DNA of 64,000 nucleotides from Vescimonas fastidiosa (GCF_018326305.1 NZ_AP023417.1:62001-126000), one strand, 5' to 3'. Counted from the first letter of the stretch, positions 38,706 through 47,969 are shown. Program-made: numbers and translations. The notes: generated by a model from the letters alone, not told the origin.

Positions 38706-40889
38706 ATGCGAAAAAATGAAAACGGACTCCAGTGGATTGTCACCGAAACGGCACAGAAAAAGCTGCACTTTCCCTGGGGTGCTTGGGTGGTCTGTGCCGT
38801 TCTGACGGTGGGCTTCTGCTTGCTTTTAACCGCTGCATTTCCCTCTGTTCCCTACCCATGGTGGGCCATGACAGCAGCTGCGATTTTGGTGCAGGCGGCG
38901 TTGCTGATAGTATACCAAACCAGAATCGGGAACTGGCTCGTTCCAGCGGGCATCGGCGTGTTGCTTCTTCTGAGCTTGGCACTGAACAAATTTGTCCTAC
39001 CCGGTTTTGGAACACTGGCAAATGATTTCCTGACCCTGCTGACGAAAAAGACCGGGAAGATCTACCTGGACCTTGCGGCAGCGGATGCCCAATTTCTGCC
39101 TCTGGCGGTAACGGTTCTGCTACTGGCGGTGTCGCTGCTTCTCAGCCGTAGCGCATGGAGCGGACGGATGCTGCTGGCCTTGCCGATTCTGCTGCCCTGC
39201 TATGCAGCCCTGTTGCTGGGCTTGTTTCCCATAGGCATCGGCGGTGGGCTGCTGATTATTGGCACGGTGCTGCTGATGGTGCAGCACACGGCAGAGGGAG
39301 AAGCCCTTGCAGGCGTTCCGGCGCAGCTGATCTTGCCGGTCCTGTGTGCAGCGCTGTGTCTGCTGATGGGCCTGTCCTGCCAAGACAAGCTGAATACAGA
39401 CATGGTCGAGACGATGCAAACCCAGCTTCACCAGCGGCACTACGACAGCGATACCAATTCCATGCCGGAAGGAAACCTCAAGAACTTACCCGCCTGGAAT
39501 AAAAGCGACACCCCGGCGCTGGAAGTCACAATGGAGCAGCCGGAAAAGGTGTATCTGCGTGGGCAGGTCTACGACACCTACACCGGCACCGGCTGGAAAG
39601 CAGCCGATACCGAAGAAACTGCCCAATATGAGGACCTTTTCTATTGGCTCCATGAGGCGGGTTTCTACGGCCAGAGTCAAATTGCACTGGCGGATGGCTA
39701 TACGGAGACGGCCACACCGTTGTCCATGACTATACGAAATCTCTCCGCCTGTTCCGCCCACGGCTACTACCCCTACGCCGTCTACGGCAGCGAAACGCTG
39801 GCAGCGGACCGCATCGGGGACACGAATCTGCCCCCGGCAGAGAGCCTGTATTATCTGAAAGGCAGCGTCCCGGACTGGTATCAGATCCAGCGGAACCTCT
39901 CCACAGCCCAGGGCCGGGAAAACATCGAGACCTATCTATCCAAGGAGCAGGCCTATGCCGACTATCTCCGGGCCGTGGACCTGCAAATGACCCAGGATAG
40001 CTGGGCCGTCCTCCAGCGGCAATTGAAGCTGGACACCCAGACCCGGACCATCAGCGACATCCGCACCATCATCTTTGACTATCTACGGGAAGCCATGACC
40101 TACGATGCGACTGCCCGGACCATGAACGGCAGCGGCGACTTCCTGCAATATACGCTGGAGCGCAGCGGACACGGCTACAGCGTCCATTACGCCACGGCAG
40201 CGGTGCTGATGCTGCGCTACATGGGCGTTCCGGCCCGCTATGTGGAGGGATATTACCTCTCGGCAGAGGATGCCGCCCGCTACAAGGCCGGTGAGACCAT
40301 TACCCTGACGGAAGAAAACGCCCACGCCTGGGCGGAATACTATGTCAGCGGTGTCGGCTTTGTGCCGTTCGAGGTGACTCCCGGCTACATAGACGACGAG
40401 GAACTGTCCCTGGGCGGCGACAGCCCTGATGAGAATACCTATGAGAACAACACCCAGCAATTTGTAGAGGTGGAGCAGCCAGAGGAGATCAACGAGCACA
40501 AGCAGGACCGATTTACCTTCTCACTGAATGCCCACTACCTACTGCTTCTTCCCTTGCTGCTGATCCTGCTGCTGGCCGGGTGCATTTTCCATCGCCGCAG
40601 GGTGTTTCGGAAGAAGATGGCCGCTATCGACGCCGCAAACGACCGGGAGGCCATTGCCATGCGCTATGGCTATGCCGTTTGCCTGCTGCGCCACAGTACG
40701 GTGCAGTTCCCGGAGGATGCTGCGGAGGCCGCAGAACTGAATCAAAAGGCGCTGTTCAGCACCCAGGAGATGACCCCGGAGCAGCGCAAGCAGGTTGACT
40801 CATTTGCCGTGCGTGTACTGGATGCCTGCAAGGGCAGCTGGACAACCTGGGAGAAAATACGGTACCGGCTATGGAACTGCCTGTATTGA
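38706..40889 (+). CDS. Transglutaminase-like membrane protein lacking the catalytic cysteine
   Basis: A 727-residue membrane protein. There are five or six N-terminal membrane segments (to about residue 230), a large outer region, a transglutaminase-like core at about 475-570, a further membrane helix (HYLLLLPLLLILLLAGCIF, about 605-623), and a cytoplasmic tail (DUF4129-like). The core reads SGHGYSVHYATAAVLMLRYM and GVPARYVEGYYL, then HAWAEYY and VPFEVTPGY. In active relatives the first motif has cysteine (GYCVHFATA); here the codon is AGC, serine. The histidine is kept. The protein is therefore probably not a thiol enzyme and may act as a binding or scaffold part of the MoxR/DUF58 module. 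Confidence 0.85.
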   Translation: MRKNENGLQWIVTETAQKKLHFPWGAWVVCAVLTVGFCLLLTAAFPSVPYPWWAMTAAAILVQAALLIVYQTRIGNWLVPAGIGVLLLLSLALNKFVLPGFGTLANDFLTLLTKKTGKIYLDLAAADAQFLPLAVTVLLLAVSLLLSRSAWSGRMLLALPILLPCYAALLLGLFPIGIGGGLLIIGTVLLMVQHTAEGEALAGVPAQLILPVLCAALCLLMGLSCQDKLNTDMVETMQTQLHQRHYDSDTNSMPEGNLKNLPAWNKSDTPALEVTMEQPEKVYLRGQVYDTYTGTGWKAADTEETAQYEDLFYWLHEAGFYGQSQIALADGYTETATPLSMTIRNLSACSAHGYYPYAVYGSETLAADRIGDTNLPPAESLYYLKGSVPDWYQIQRNLSTAQGRENIETYLSKEQAYADYLRAVDLQMTQDSWAVLQRQLKLDTQTRTISDIRTIIFDYLREAMTYDATARTMNGSGDFLQYTLERSGHGYSVHYATAAVLMLRYMGVPARYVEGYYLSAEDAARYKAGETITLTEENAHAWAEYYVSGVGFVPFEVTPGYIDDEELSLGGDSPDENTYENNTQQFVEVEQPEEINEHKQDRFTFSLNAHYLLLLPLLLILLLAGCIFHRRRVFRKKMAAIDAANDREAIAMRYGYAVCLLRHSTVQFPEDAAEAAELNQKALFSTQEMTPEQRKQVDSFAVRVLDACKGSWTTWEKIRYRLWNCLY

Positions 40890-40907
40890 AAACAAGGAGG
40901 AAGGAAA

Positions 40908-43900
40908 ATGCACAAAAGAGTAATGGCTCTGCTGCTGAGTCTGGTGCTTCTGCTCTCTGCCGCCATGCCGGTCACGGCGATGGCCGCAGAGGAGTACGCC
41001 GGTAGCTTTGTGCTTGTGGCTATGAACGCCAACAGCACCATCGTGGAGCCGACCCGTATCCAGTATAAATCTGGGCAAACCATTCAACAGGCGCTGGCGG
41101 ATTCAGATATTGACTTTGTCGGCCTGGAAAACGGATTCGTCTATGAGATCAACGGCGTTTCCGCCAATTACCTGCTCTATTATGACAAGGGTGGCTATAA
41201 GCTGGACGCTCCGGCTTCTTCCGTCAAGGCCCTTTGCTTCCATGTATCTTCGACTTATTCGGACGCAGCTATCCAGCTGATTATCCAAATGGCGGATTAC
41301 CTGGACATGACCAACCATGTGCAGAATTATCCGGCAGCGGCCAATGCCTACGCAACGGCGCTGAAGGGCCTGCGGACGGCAACTGCCGACTCGGCAGGAC
41401 CATTGCTGAAAAACCTGAAAGACGCCATTGCCGAATATGCGGCCCTTCTGGACGGGACCAAATACACCGTCTCCGCCACAGCAACCCAAAACGGCAATGC
41501 GGTGGAGGCACCGATCCTCTCCCTTACGGATGTCTATGGCAATGTTACCACCGGCACCGGCAGCGTCCAAGTCATCGCCGGCGACTATAAGTTCTGTGTG
41601 TCCGACGGCGGATATAACCGCACAGAGGGAACGCTGACGGTCTCCGCCGACGCCCAGGTCGCTGCGACCCTGCCCTACGGCGAGTGGTTCGGCAATATCC
41701 GGCTGCTGGATGTCGATCAAGAACCCTACCGCGCTGCACAAAACCGTGCAAACCACACGGCGCAGTATTGGATCGAGGATACAGCCAATGCTCTGAGCAG
41801 CGTGTATCTGAATGCGGCGATGGGCAATGTCCCGAATACCAAGACCACCAAGCTCCGCACCATCTATACCGGCACCAACGGCAAGGATATGTCGGGCATA
41901 TCCCGCAGCTGGAACAGCACAGCCACATCCCTTACTTATCTGCTGACCTCTGGCATGGAGGGCAAGACCTTCGCGCTGGAAGCACAGTATACAGGCTCGG
42001 ACGGCTACACGCAGATTCAGTCCTACGATGTCACCGTGACCCGTGTGCCCACGCTGAAGGCTCTGGCAGCCACGGCGGAGGGGACCAAGCTGCCCCTGGA
42101 GTTTGCGCCCAACACCCGGGAGTACAGCCTAAAAACCGTGTCCTCCACTGTGGATATTGACGCCGCACCATTTGGTGAGGATTATACCGTCACCGGAACC
42201 GGGGCGGTGCAGCTGACCGGAGACACGCAGGATCACATGATTCAGGTAGCAGCGCCCAACGGGGAGCAGAGCACCTATACCCTCCACATTCAGAAGGTAG
42301 CTTCCGTACCGGTGACGCTGGCTGTGCCTTCCGGAACAACGGTGCAGGTGATCAATGGAGCAGGCTCCGAGATTGCCCCGGTGGACGGGATCTATCACCT
42401 GGTCCCCGGCGAGAGCTATACCTGCATCGCCACGAAGAACACCTGGTATCATACGCAGATCACCTTCACGGCCTCCAGCGGACTGAATGTGTCCGTCCCG
42501 GAGCCTGTCACCACCGACTGGCTGACCGATCTGGCATTCTACAACGGCACCTATGCTTCCAGCCGGATCGCCTACGCCGCCGACAAGACCTTCACGGCGG
42601 CAGACCACACCTACAACTATACGGTGTCCGACTGCAACAGCTCCGTTGCCATGCAGGCCACGGCAACCGGAACCGTGACGGCGCTGTATCGGACCCAAAG
42701 CACCGTGCCGGAGATTCATAATCTCGCACGGATGGAGACGATCACAACGCCTGTCAGCAAAACGGGTCTTGCTCAGAGCCTGACCTACGCCGTGGCCAAG
42801 GCCGGTTACGGCCAGACGGTGACGATCCGCATTTCCAAGACAGAAAACGGCACTACCTACTATCAGGACTACGATATTCAGCTGCTGCGGCAGCTGCACC
42901 TGTCCAGCCTGACTATTGCCACAAAGGATGAGACACTGCCCTTTGTAACTCTAAAGGGCGGAACGGCCCGCTTTGATCGAGATACCACGGATTATTATGT
43001 TAAGGTAGACCGGGAGACCACCGCTCTCTACCTCTCCGGCACCTATCCCAACAGCAGCACAGACACCGCCTGCTGCGGCGGGTACTATGCCAAGGTCAAC
43101 GGCGTACGCTATGATGCGCTGGCCGGCGCGGAAGCGGTTCTGAACACAGACCTTTATAATGAGGATATTTCGGTACAGGTCTGCCACGCAGATACCGGCA
43201 GCATTGAGCTGACCTATACCGTCCATGTTCAGAAGAGTGACCCCATCCAACTGACCATCCAAACGACTCCGGCGGATGCCACGGTGTTCCTGACCAACGA
43301 CCTGAACGGCAAGCGCATCGTGGAGAAAAACGGCACCTACAGCCTGACCCCCGGTGCCAGCTATTCCTACACTACCACCTGCGCCGGGTACATCGGTCAA
43401 ACGGTGGAGCACTATACCGCCCCCGACAAGGACGGTACACTGACCATTACGCTAAAGAAGGCTCCAGCCAACGACAAGCTCATCAATTTCGATTCTGCGT
43501 GGCCCCACTTACGCCAAAACAATGAGAATAACGGTGTGGTGGACTACAAGACGCCGGTCTACGCCAAGGATGCCGAGCTGTACTGGGCTACCTCCATTGG
43601 ATCCGGCTACGATGTGAACGCCTGCGGCTGCCCCATTTTGGTGGACGGTGCCATCTACACCTACTCCGGCTCCCGCATTTACAAGGTGGATGCTATCTCC
43701 GGCGAAATTCTCATTGATAAGCCCATGGATCACAACTCCAGCTTCGCCATCAACCCGCCCACCTACGCCAACGGCATGATTTTCGTGGGCCTGTCTGACG
43801 GCACGATCCAGGCGTTCGACGCCAATACCCTGGACTCCCTGTGGATCTACCGGGACTCCATCGGCGGTCAGCCCAACAGCTCTATTGTCTATCACGACGG

Positions 43901-45314
43901 CTACATCTACACCGGCTTCTGGGTAGGCGAGATCAACGAAGCCCATTATGTCTGCCTGAGCGCCACCGACGAGGACCCCACCCAGACGATGGAAGAAAAG
44001 CTCCCCACTTGGTACTACACCAGCAAGGGCGGCTTCTATTGGGCCGGTGCCTATGTGTGCGACGACTTCCTGCTGATCGGCACGGATGACGGCGCTTCCG
44101 GCTACACCACCGGCAAGCCCAGTCTGCTGTCCTTTAACCCCAAAACCGGCGAACTGCTGTCCTCCTACAAGATGAATGTGACCGGCGACATCCGCAGCTC
44201 TATCACCCATTACAACGGCAAGTATTACTTCACCAGCAAGGGCGGCTACTTCTACGAGGCCACTGTGGACGAAAAGGGTACCATTGAGGATGTCCGCACC
44301 TTGAAGCTCTACAACTATGCGGACGATCCCGCCAATCCCGCCATGTCCACCTGCACACCCACCATTTACAATGGGCGGGCCTATATCGGCATCTCCGGCA
44401 CGGCACAGTTCGGCGCATACAGTGGCCATAACCTTACGGTCATCGACATCCCCAACTGGGAGATTGCCTATACGGTACGCACCCACGGCTATCCCCAGAC
44501 CAGCGGTGTTCTGACCACGGCCTATATGGAGGAGACAGGCTGCGTCTATGTGTACTTCTTCGATAACTTCACCCCCGGCAAGCTCCGGGTGCTGGAGGAC
44601 AAGCCCGGCCAAACCGAGGTGTCTCTGAAGACCATGGAGACCAACACGGCCAGCGGCCAGACGGAGACCTATACGACGCCCTACAACATCTTTACGCCCA
44701 GCGGCGCACAGGCCCAGTATGCCATTTGCAGCCCCATCATGGATGAGTACGGCACGATCTACTTCAAAAACGACTCCGCCTACCTGATGGCCGTGGGCAG
44801 CACCATTGAACGCATCGAGGTCACGAAGCTGCCGGACAAGACGACCTACAATGTAAAAGACACCTTCGACCCCACCGGTATGCAGGTAACGGCCTACTAC
44901 GCCAACGGCATGACCCGTGATGTGACAAAGTATGTCACCTGGTCCGATAAGCCGCTGAAGGCCAGTGATACCGACTTCCAGATCACCTTCCCCTACGCCA
45001 TGTACCAAAACCGAGAAAACAGCGACACCCTGGAGATGGAATACGGCGTCCACTGCGATAAGCCCATGACTACCCTGACCCTGACCATTGGGGACCAGAC
45101 CGAGGTCAAATACGGTGATGTAAATGGGAATGGTAAAGTCGATTCCACGGATGCCGCCATTGTCTACCGTTATGCAAATGGAAAATATCAGTTGTCTGCG
45201 GATCAACTTTTGGCAGCTGATGTAAATGGTGATGGTGTCGTGAACACGACGGATGCTGCATTGATCTACCGTGTAGCAAACGGAAAGCTGTCAAAGTTCC
45301 CGGTGGAACAATAA
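40908..45314 (+). CDS. Giant secreted protein: DUF4430-like, cadherin-like, beta-propeller, dockerin
   Basis: A 1468-residue secreted protein; ATG follows AAGGAGGAAGGAAA. Signal peptide 1-26 (MPVTAMAAEE). About 28-105 resembles the DUF4430 core (SGQTIQQALADSDIDFVGLE, GFVYEINGVSANYLLYYDKG). Cadherin-like beta-sandwich modules occur at about 375-455 (LKALAATAEGTKLPLEFAPN) and about 660-780. About 850-1290 looks like a PQQ-type beta-propeller (IYKVDAISGEILIDKPMDHN, LLSFNPKTGELLSSYKM, with repeated GxxY strands). An Ig-like BIG_3-type domain (about 1305-1385) leads to a dockerin (YGDVNGNGKVDSTDAAIVYR, DVNGDGVVNTTDAALIYRVA), nearly the same as in the protein at 29258. Last gene of the locus; a large hairpin follows. 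Confidence 0.75.
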   Translation: MHKRVMALLLSLVLLLSAAMPVTAMAAEEYAGSFVLVAMNANSTIVEPTRIQYKSGQTIQQALADSDIDFVGLENGFVYEINGVSANYLLYYDKGGYKLDAPASSVKALCFHVSSTYSDAAIQLIIQMADYLDMTNHVQNYPAAANAYATALKGLRTATADSAGPLLKNLKDAIAEYAALLDGTKYTVSATATQNGNAVEAPILSLTDVYGNVTTGTGSVQVIAGDYKFCVSDGGYNRTEGTLTVSADAQVAATLPYGEWFGNIRLLDVDQEPYRAAQNRANHTAQYWIEDTANALSSVYLNAAMGNVPNTKTTKLRTIYTGTNGKDMSGISRSWNSTATSLTYLLTSGMEGKTFALEAQYTGSDGYTQIQSYDVTVTRVPTLKALAATAEGTKLPLEFAPNTREYSLKTVSSTVDIDAAPFGEDYTVTGTGAVQLTGDTQDHMIQVAAPNGEQSTYTLHIQKVASVPVTLAVPSGTTVQVINGAGSEIAPVDGIYHLVPGESYTCIATKNTWYHTQITFTASSGLNVSVPEPVTTDWLTDLAFYNGTYASSRIAYAADKTFTAADHTYNYTVSDCNSSVAMQATATGTVTALYRTQSTVPEIHNLARMETITTPVSKTGLAQSLTYAVAKAGYGQTVTIRISKTENGTTYYQDYDIQLLRQLHLSSLTIATKDETLPFVTLKGGTARFDRDTTDYYVKVDRETTALYLSGTYPNSSTDTACCGGYYAKVNGVRYDALAGAEAVLNTDLYNEDISVQVCHADTGSIELTYTVHVQKSDPIQLTIQTTPADATVFLTNDLNGKRIVEKNGTYSLTPGASYSYTTTCAGYIGQTVEHYTAPDKDGTLTITLKKAPANDKLINFDSAWPHLRQNNENNGVVDYKTPVYAKDAELYWATSIGSGYDVNACGCPILVDGAIYTYSGSRIYKVDAISGEILIDKPMDHNSSFAINPPTYANGMIFVGLSDGTIQAFDANTLDSLWIYRDSIGGQPNSSIVYHDGYIYTGFWVGEINEAHYVCLSATDEDPTQTMEEKLPTWYYTSKGGFYWAGAYVCDDFLLIGTDDGASGYTTGKPSLLSFNPKTGELLSSYKMNVTGDIRSSITHYNGKYYFTSKGGYFYEATVDEKGTIEDVRTLKLYNYADDPANPAMSTCTPTIYNGRAYIGISGTAQFGAYSGHNLTVIDIPNWEIAYTVRTHGYPQTSGVLTTAYMEETGCVYVYFFDNFTPGKLRVLEDKPGQTEVSLKTMETNTASGQTETYTTPYNIFTPSGAQAQYAICSPIMDEYGTIYFKNDSAYLMAVGSTIERIEVTKLPDKTTYNVKDTFDPTGMQVTAYYANGMTRDVTKYVTWSDKPLKASDTDFQITFPYAMYQNRENSDTLEMEYGVHCDKPMTTLTLTIGDQTEVKYGDVNGNGKVDSTDAAIVYRYANGKYQLSADQLLAADVNGDGVVNTTDAALIYRVANGKLSKFPVEQ

Positions 45315-45346
45315 ATCATAGTGGTACACGGAAATAACCCGGATAT

Positions 45347-45395
45347 GAAATGACCTCCCCAGCTTGACCCTATCGCAAGCAGGGGAGGCCATTTC
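45347..45395 (+). terminator. Large hairpin at the end of the surface operon
   Basis: GAAATG-a-CCTCCCC-a-GCTTG pairs with CAAGC-a-GGGGAGG-c-CATTTC, 18 pairs with three symmetrical mismatches. It lies 33 bases after the last stop. T-run is weak (CTATAATC), but the position supports transcription ending here. Confidence 0.65.
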
Positions 45396-45432
45396 TATAA
45401 TCACAGAAGAATTGATAAAATGGGGTGGATGT

Positions 45433-46071
45433 ATGGCTGAGTCTAAGAGCAGACTCCTATATATTTTGCAATATCTTTGGCTAAAAACAGATGCTGAGCA
45501 TTATGCCACGACCGGGGATATCCTTACATACTTGCGGGAGAATGATATTCGCTGCGACCGGAAGACTATACCCGGGGATATTCAGAAGCTCTGTGACATT
45601 GGCATTGACATTGAGGAGGAGCGTAGCCGGGAAAATCGCTATTCTTTGAGCAGTCATCTGCTTACGCTGCCGGAATTGAAGCTACTGATCGATGCCGTGG
45701 AATCCTCTAAGTTTATTACAGCCAAGAAAAGCGCAGAGCTTATCGAAAAGCTCTCCCGGATGAGCAGCATATACCAGGCTGCGGAGTTAAAAAGCAATCT
45801 GTATGTCTCCGAACGGGTCAAGTCGTTCAATGAGCAGATATACTATCTGGTAGATAACATCAATACGGCCATCAATCATGGAAAACAAATCTCATTTCGC
45901 TACTTCCATTTCGATCAGCATCGCAAGGAAGTCCCCAATAATGGCGGCAAACGCTCTGGGCAGCTAAAAGCTCAAACACCTGTACCTCTAAAACGATTTA
46001 TATCCAGCGTGAAACATAAGAGCAGTCCCATATCCACTCAGGCAGAAGCATTGGCGCAGGAAAGGATATAA
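45433..46071 (+). pseudogene. WYL-domain regulator, truncated
   Basis: The first about 165 residues are a normal helix-turn-helix WYL regulator: winged helix KSRLLYILQYLWLKTDAEHY with TGDILTYLRENDIRCDRKTI, then the linker and the start of the WYL domain (INTAINHGKQISFRYFHFDQ). After HRKEVPNN the reading changes to a low-complexity, unrelated tail ending at 46071, and the rest of the WYL domain (about 130 residues) is missing. A deletion is likely. ATG at 45433 has GGTGG upstream. It may still bind DNA but has lost most of the ligand domain. Confidence 0.7.
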
Positions 46072-46115
46072 TGGAAGCGCCCCGCATCCCTTTTAGGGAA
46101 CGGAGTGCTTCCATT
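46070..46115 (+). terminator. Stem-loop between convergent genes
   Basis: AATGGAAGC / GCTTCCATT with inner pairs CCC/GGG. It lies between the truncated WYL gene and the convergent ATPase gene and could end both. Confidence 0.6.
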
Positions 46116-46129
46116 GCCGTTCTGGTATT

Positions 46130-47482
46130 TCACAGTTTGAATTTATCCACAGAAATATCGATAAACCCAATCGGTTCGTCTTGCAGGAACATGACCATGT
46201 AAATGGGGAGATAGGTCAGCTTTCCGTCAGTCTTTACATTATCATTCGTGAATACATAGGCTTCCTGAATCCCGTATTCCGGAACCGCCATCACATTGTC
46301 CAGTGCCGAGTGCTTTTCGTAGTCCTTTCCGCTCTTCACTTCAATGGGGAGTACCCGCCCTGCTTGCTCGACAACAAAATCAAGTTCCCCCTTTTTCTTG
46401 CTGTTATAATAATACAGGGAATATTTGTGGGCATAAAGTTCCTGAGCCACCACATTCTCATAGACGGCACCTTTGTTGATATCTTTCTCTTTGGTGACGA
46501 TTTTCAGCTTACAGGCTTTTCCGTATAAGGTGGTGAGCAGTCCCACATCTGACAGGAACAGCTTGAACAGCGTGCTTTTTTCATTCAGCATGAGCGGCAC
46601 CGTAGGTTCCGTTGTGTTGAACACACCCAAAGCAACACCAGCTTTCCAAAGCCAGGTGAAGCTGTCCTCGATCCGGTCAAAGCGCAGTCCTTTCTTGATG
46701 TCCGCAATCATAAACCGCTTGTTCTTCTCATTCAGTTCGGCCGGGATAAGTTCATAAATGTGCGTGAGGAGCAGTTTGCGGTTTTCCGCTTCATACTGCG
46801 TAAAATCCAGCTTGTACTGCTCGATGATCGCTCTGTGTTCATCCATCACATCATCAATGCTTCCGGTCGTCCGGTATTTTTCCACCGCAGCAGGCATCCC
46901 GCCGATAATCAGATAGAGATTGAACATCTCCATGATTTTCCCGTGAATGACTTCCTCTACGGGCGTTTTGGATGTAAACGCCTTCCGCAGCGTATCCAAT
47001 ACGGGCTGGCCGACATGGAAGATTTGCAGGAACTCTTCAAAATCCAGCGGGTACATATTGAGCGTCTGCAAATAGCCGACCGGTGCGGATTTCAGATTCA
47101 CGATCTCCACACCCAACAGGGAGCCGGACAGAATGTACCGGAATCGTTTATCGTCCACGAGAAACTTGACCTTCGTGGCGATCTCCTTGTATTTCTGAAT
47201 CTCATCAAAGAAAAAGACGGTCTTACCGGGAACTATTTTTTGATCGCTGTACAGGGATAGCTTCAGAATCAGGTCATCAATGCTTGTTGCACCGGCCAGA
47301 ATTTCGACAATTTCCGGCTGCCGTATGAGATTGAACTCGATATAGTCACACCCCGCCGCTTTCAGACACTCCCGAATAATAAATGTCTTTCCAGCCTGAC
47401 GGACACCATAGATCAGCAAAGCCTTGTCGCTGCTCTCGATCCAGTGCATAATCTCTTTTTCAATTTTCCTTTTTAGCATCAT
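46130..47482 (-). CDS. AAA ATPase with DUF4143 domain
   Basis: A 450-residue ATPase of the AAA_14/DUF4143 type. Walker A is YGVRQAGKTFIIREC (about 24-38), Walker B TVFFFDEIQKYKE (about 90-102), then SGSLLGVE. The C-terminal half holds the DUF4143 winged helix and a PD-(D/E)XK-like core: KKKGELDFVVEQAGRVLPIE followed by VKSGKDYEKHSAL. The start is one of two ATGs at 47477-47482, each behind GGAGGTG. It has its own promoter (47521-47549). Role unknown; such genes are common in gut Firmicutes and often sit in mobile or variable regions, as here. Confidence 0.88.
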   Translation of the reverse strand: MMLKRKIEKEIMHWIESSDKALLIYGVRQAGKTFIIRECLKAAGCDYIEFNLIRQPEIVEILAGATSIDDLILKLSLYSDQKIVPGKTVFFFDEIQKYKEIATKVKFLVDDKRFRYILSGSLLGVEIVNLKSAPVGYLQTLNMYPLDFEEFLQIFHVGQPVLDTLRKAFTSKTPVEEVIHGKIMEMFNLYLIIGGMPAAVEKYRTTGSIDDVMDEHRAIIEQYKLDFTQYEAENRKLLLTHIYELIPAELNEKNKRFMIADIKKGLRFDRIEDSFTWLWKAGVALGVFNTTEPTVPLMLNEKSTLFKLFLSDVGLLTTLYGKACKLKIVTKEKDINKGAVYENVVAQELYAHKYSLYYYNSKKKGELDFVVEQAGRVLPIEVKSGKDYEKHSALDNVMAVPEYGIQEAYVFTNDNVKTDGKLTYLPIYMVMFLQDEPIGFIDISVDKFKL

Positions 47483-47520
47483 CAGCACCTCCACATCTAT
47501 CCTGTGCGTTTTACAAGGTT

Positions 47521-47549
47521 ATTATACCTATGATGTGACACTTTTTCAA
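47521..47549 (-). promoter_or_regulatory. Promoter of the DUF4143 ATPase gene
   Basis: On the minus strand: TTGAAA, 17-base spacer, TATAAT (47521-47526). The -35 overlaps one copy of the 12-mer TGACACTTTTTC (47536-47547); a second copy lies at 47569-47580, 33 bases further upstream, a possible operator pair. Confidence 0.75.
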
Positions 47550-47612
47550 GGGAAATGCGATTATAAATTGACACTTTTTCTTTTAACCGCATCAATAAGT
47601 GTAGCAGTCAAG

Positions 47613-47708
47613 AAAAGTAGACACGAAAAATATTAATTTTTAATTTACTTTTTCAAAAGTAGACATGAGGAACATTTTTGCAGAAGTTGTTTTTTCAAAA
47701 GTGGACAC
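47613..47708. repeat. Three 12-mers at an exact 42-bp period
   Basis: AAAAGTAGACAC (47613-47624), AAAAGTAGACAT (47655-47666) and AAAAGTGGACAC (47697-47708) start exactly 42 bases apart, in A+T-rich sequence with TTTTTC before copies two and three. The inverse of the motif, (A/G)TGTC(T/C)ACTTTT, and its regular spacing resemble multi-site transposon ends of the Tn7/Tn5053 kind. No transposase gene is beside it. Confidence 0.6.
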
Positions 47709-47780
47709 GGACAATAATTTTTGCCGAAATCCTTTTAAGGCTTACCCGCAGATTTTCCAGACAGCGTCTGGAAAATCTCT

Positions 47781-47969
47781 ATGCAGCATACCACTGTCTA
47801 CGGACGGTTGATGATTTGCCAGTGCGGAAACAAATTCAACTTGCGGTTTCATTCCCGTGACGGACGGACAGACGGCGTTGATTACCAATGCTACACATTG
47901 GTAAACCGGGGGAGCGTCGCCAAACGCCTGAACAAAGGCATCTCCATCCATTTCAATCTATCAGTCTAA
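47781..47969 (+). pseudogene. Serine recombinase zinc-ribbon fragment
   Basis: The frame reads GRLMICQCGNKFNLRFHSRD, DYQCYTLVNRGSVAKRLNKG and ends ISIHFNLSV. CxCG...YQCY..V..GS...RL.KG is the zinc-ribbon pattern of large serine recombinases of integrative elements. Catalytic and resolvase domains are absent. A 13-bp palindrome (AGATTTTCCAGAC / GTCTGGAAAATCT, 47751-47779) lies just before it. I read it as a leftover of an element. Confidence 0.45.
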
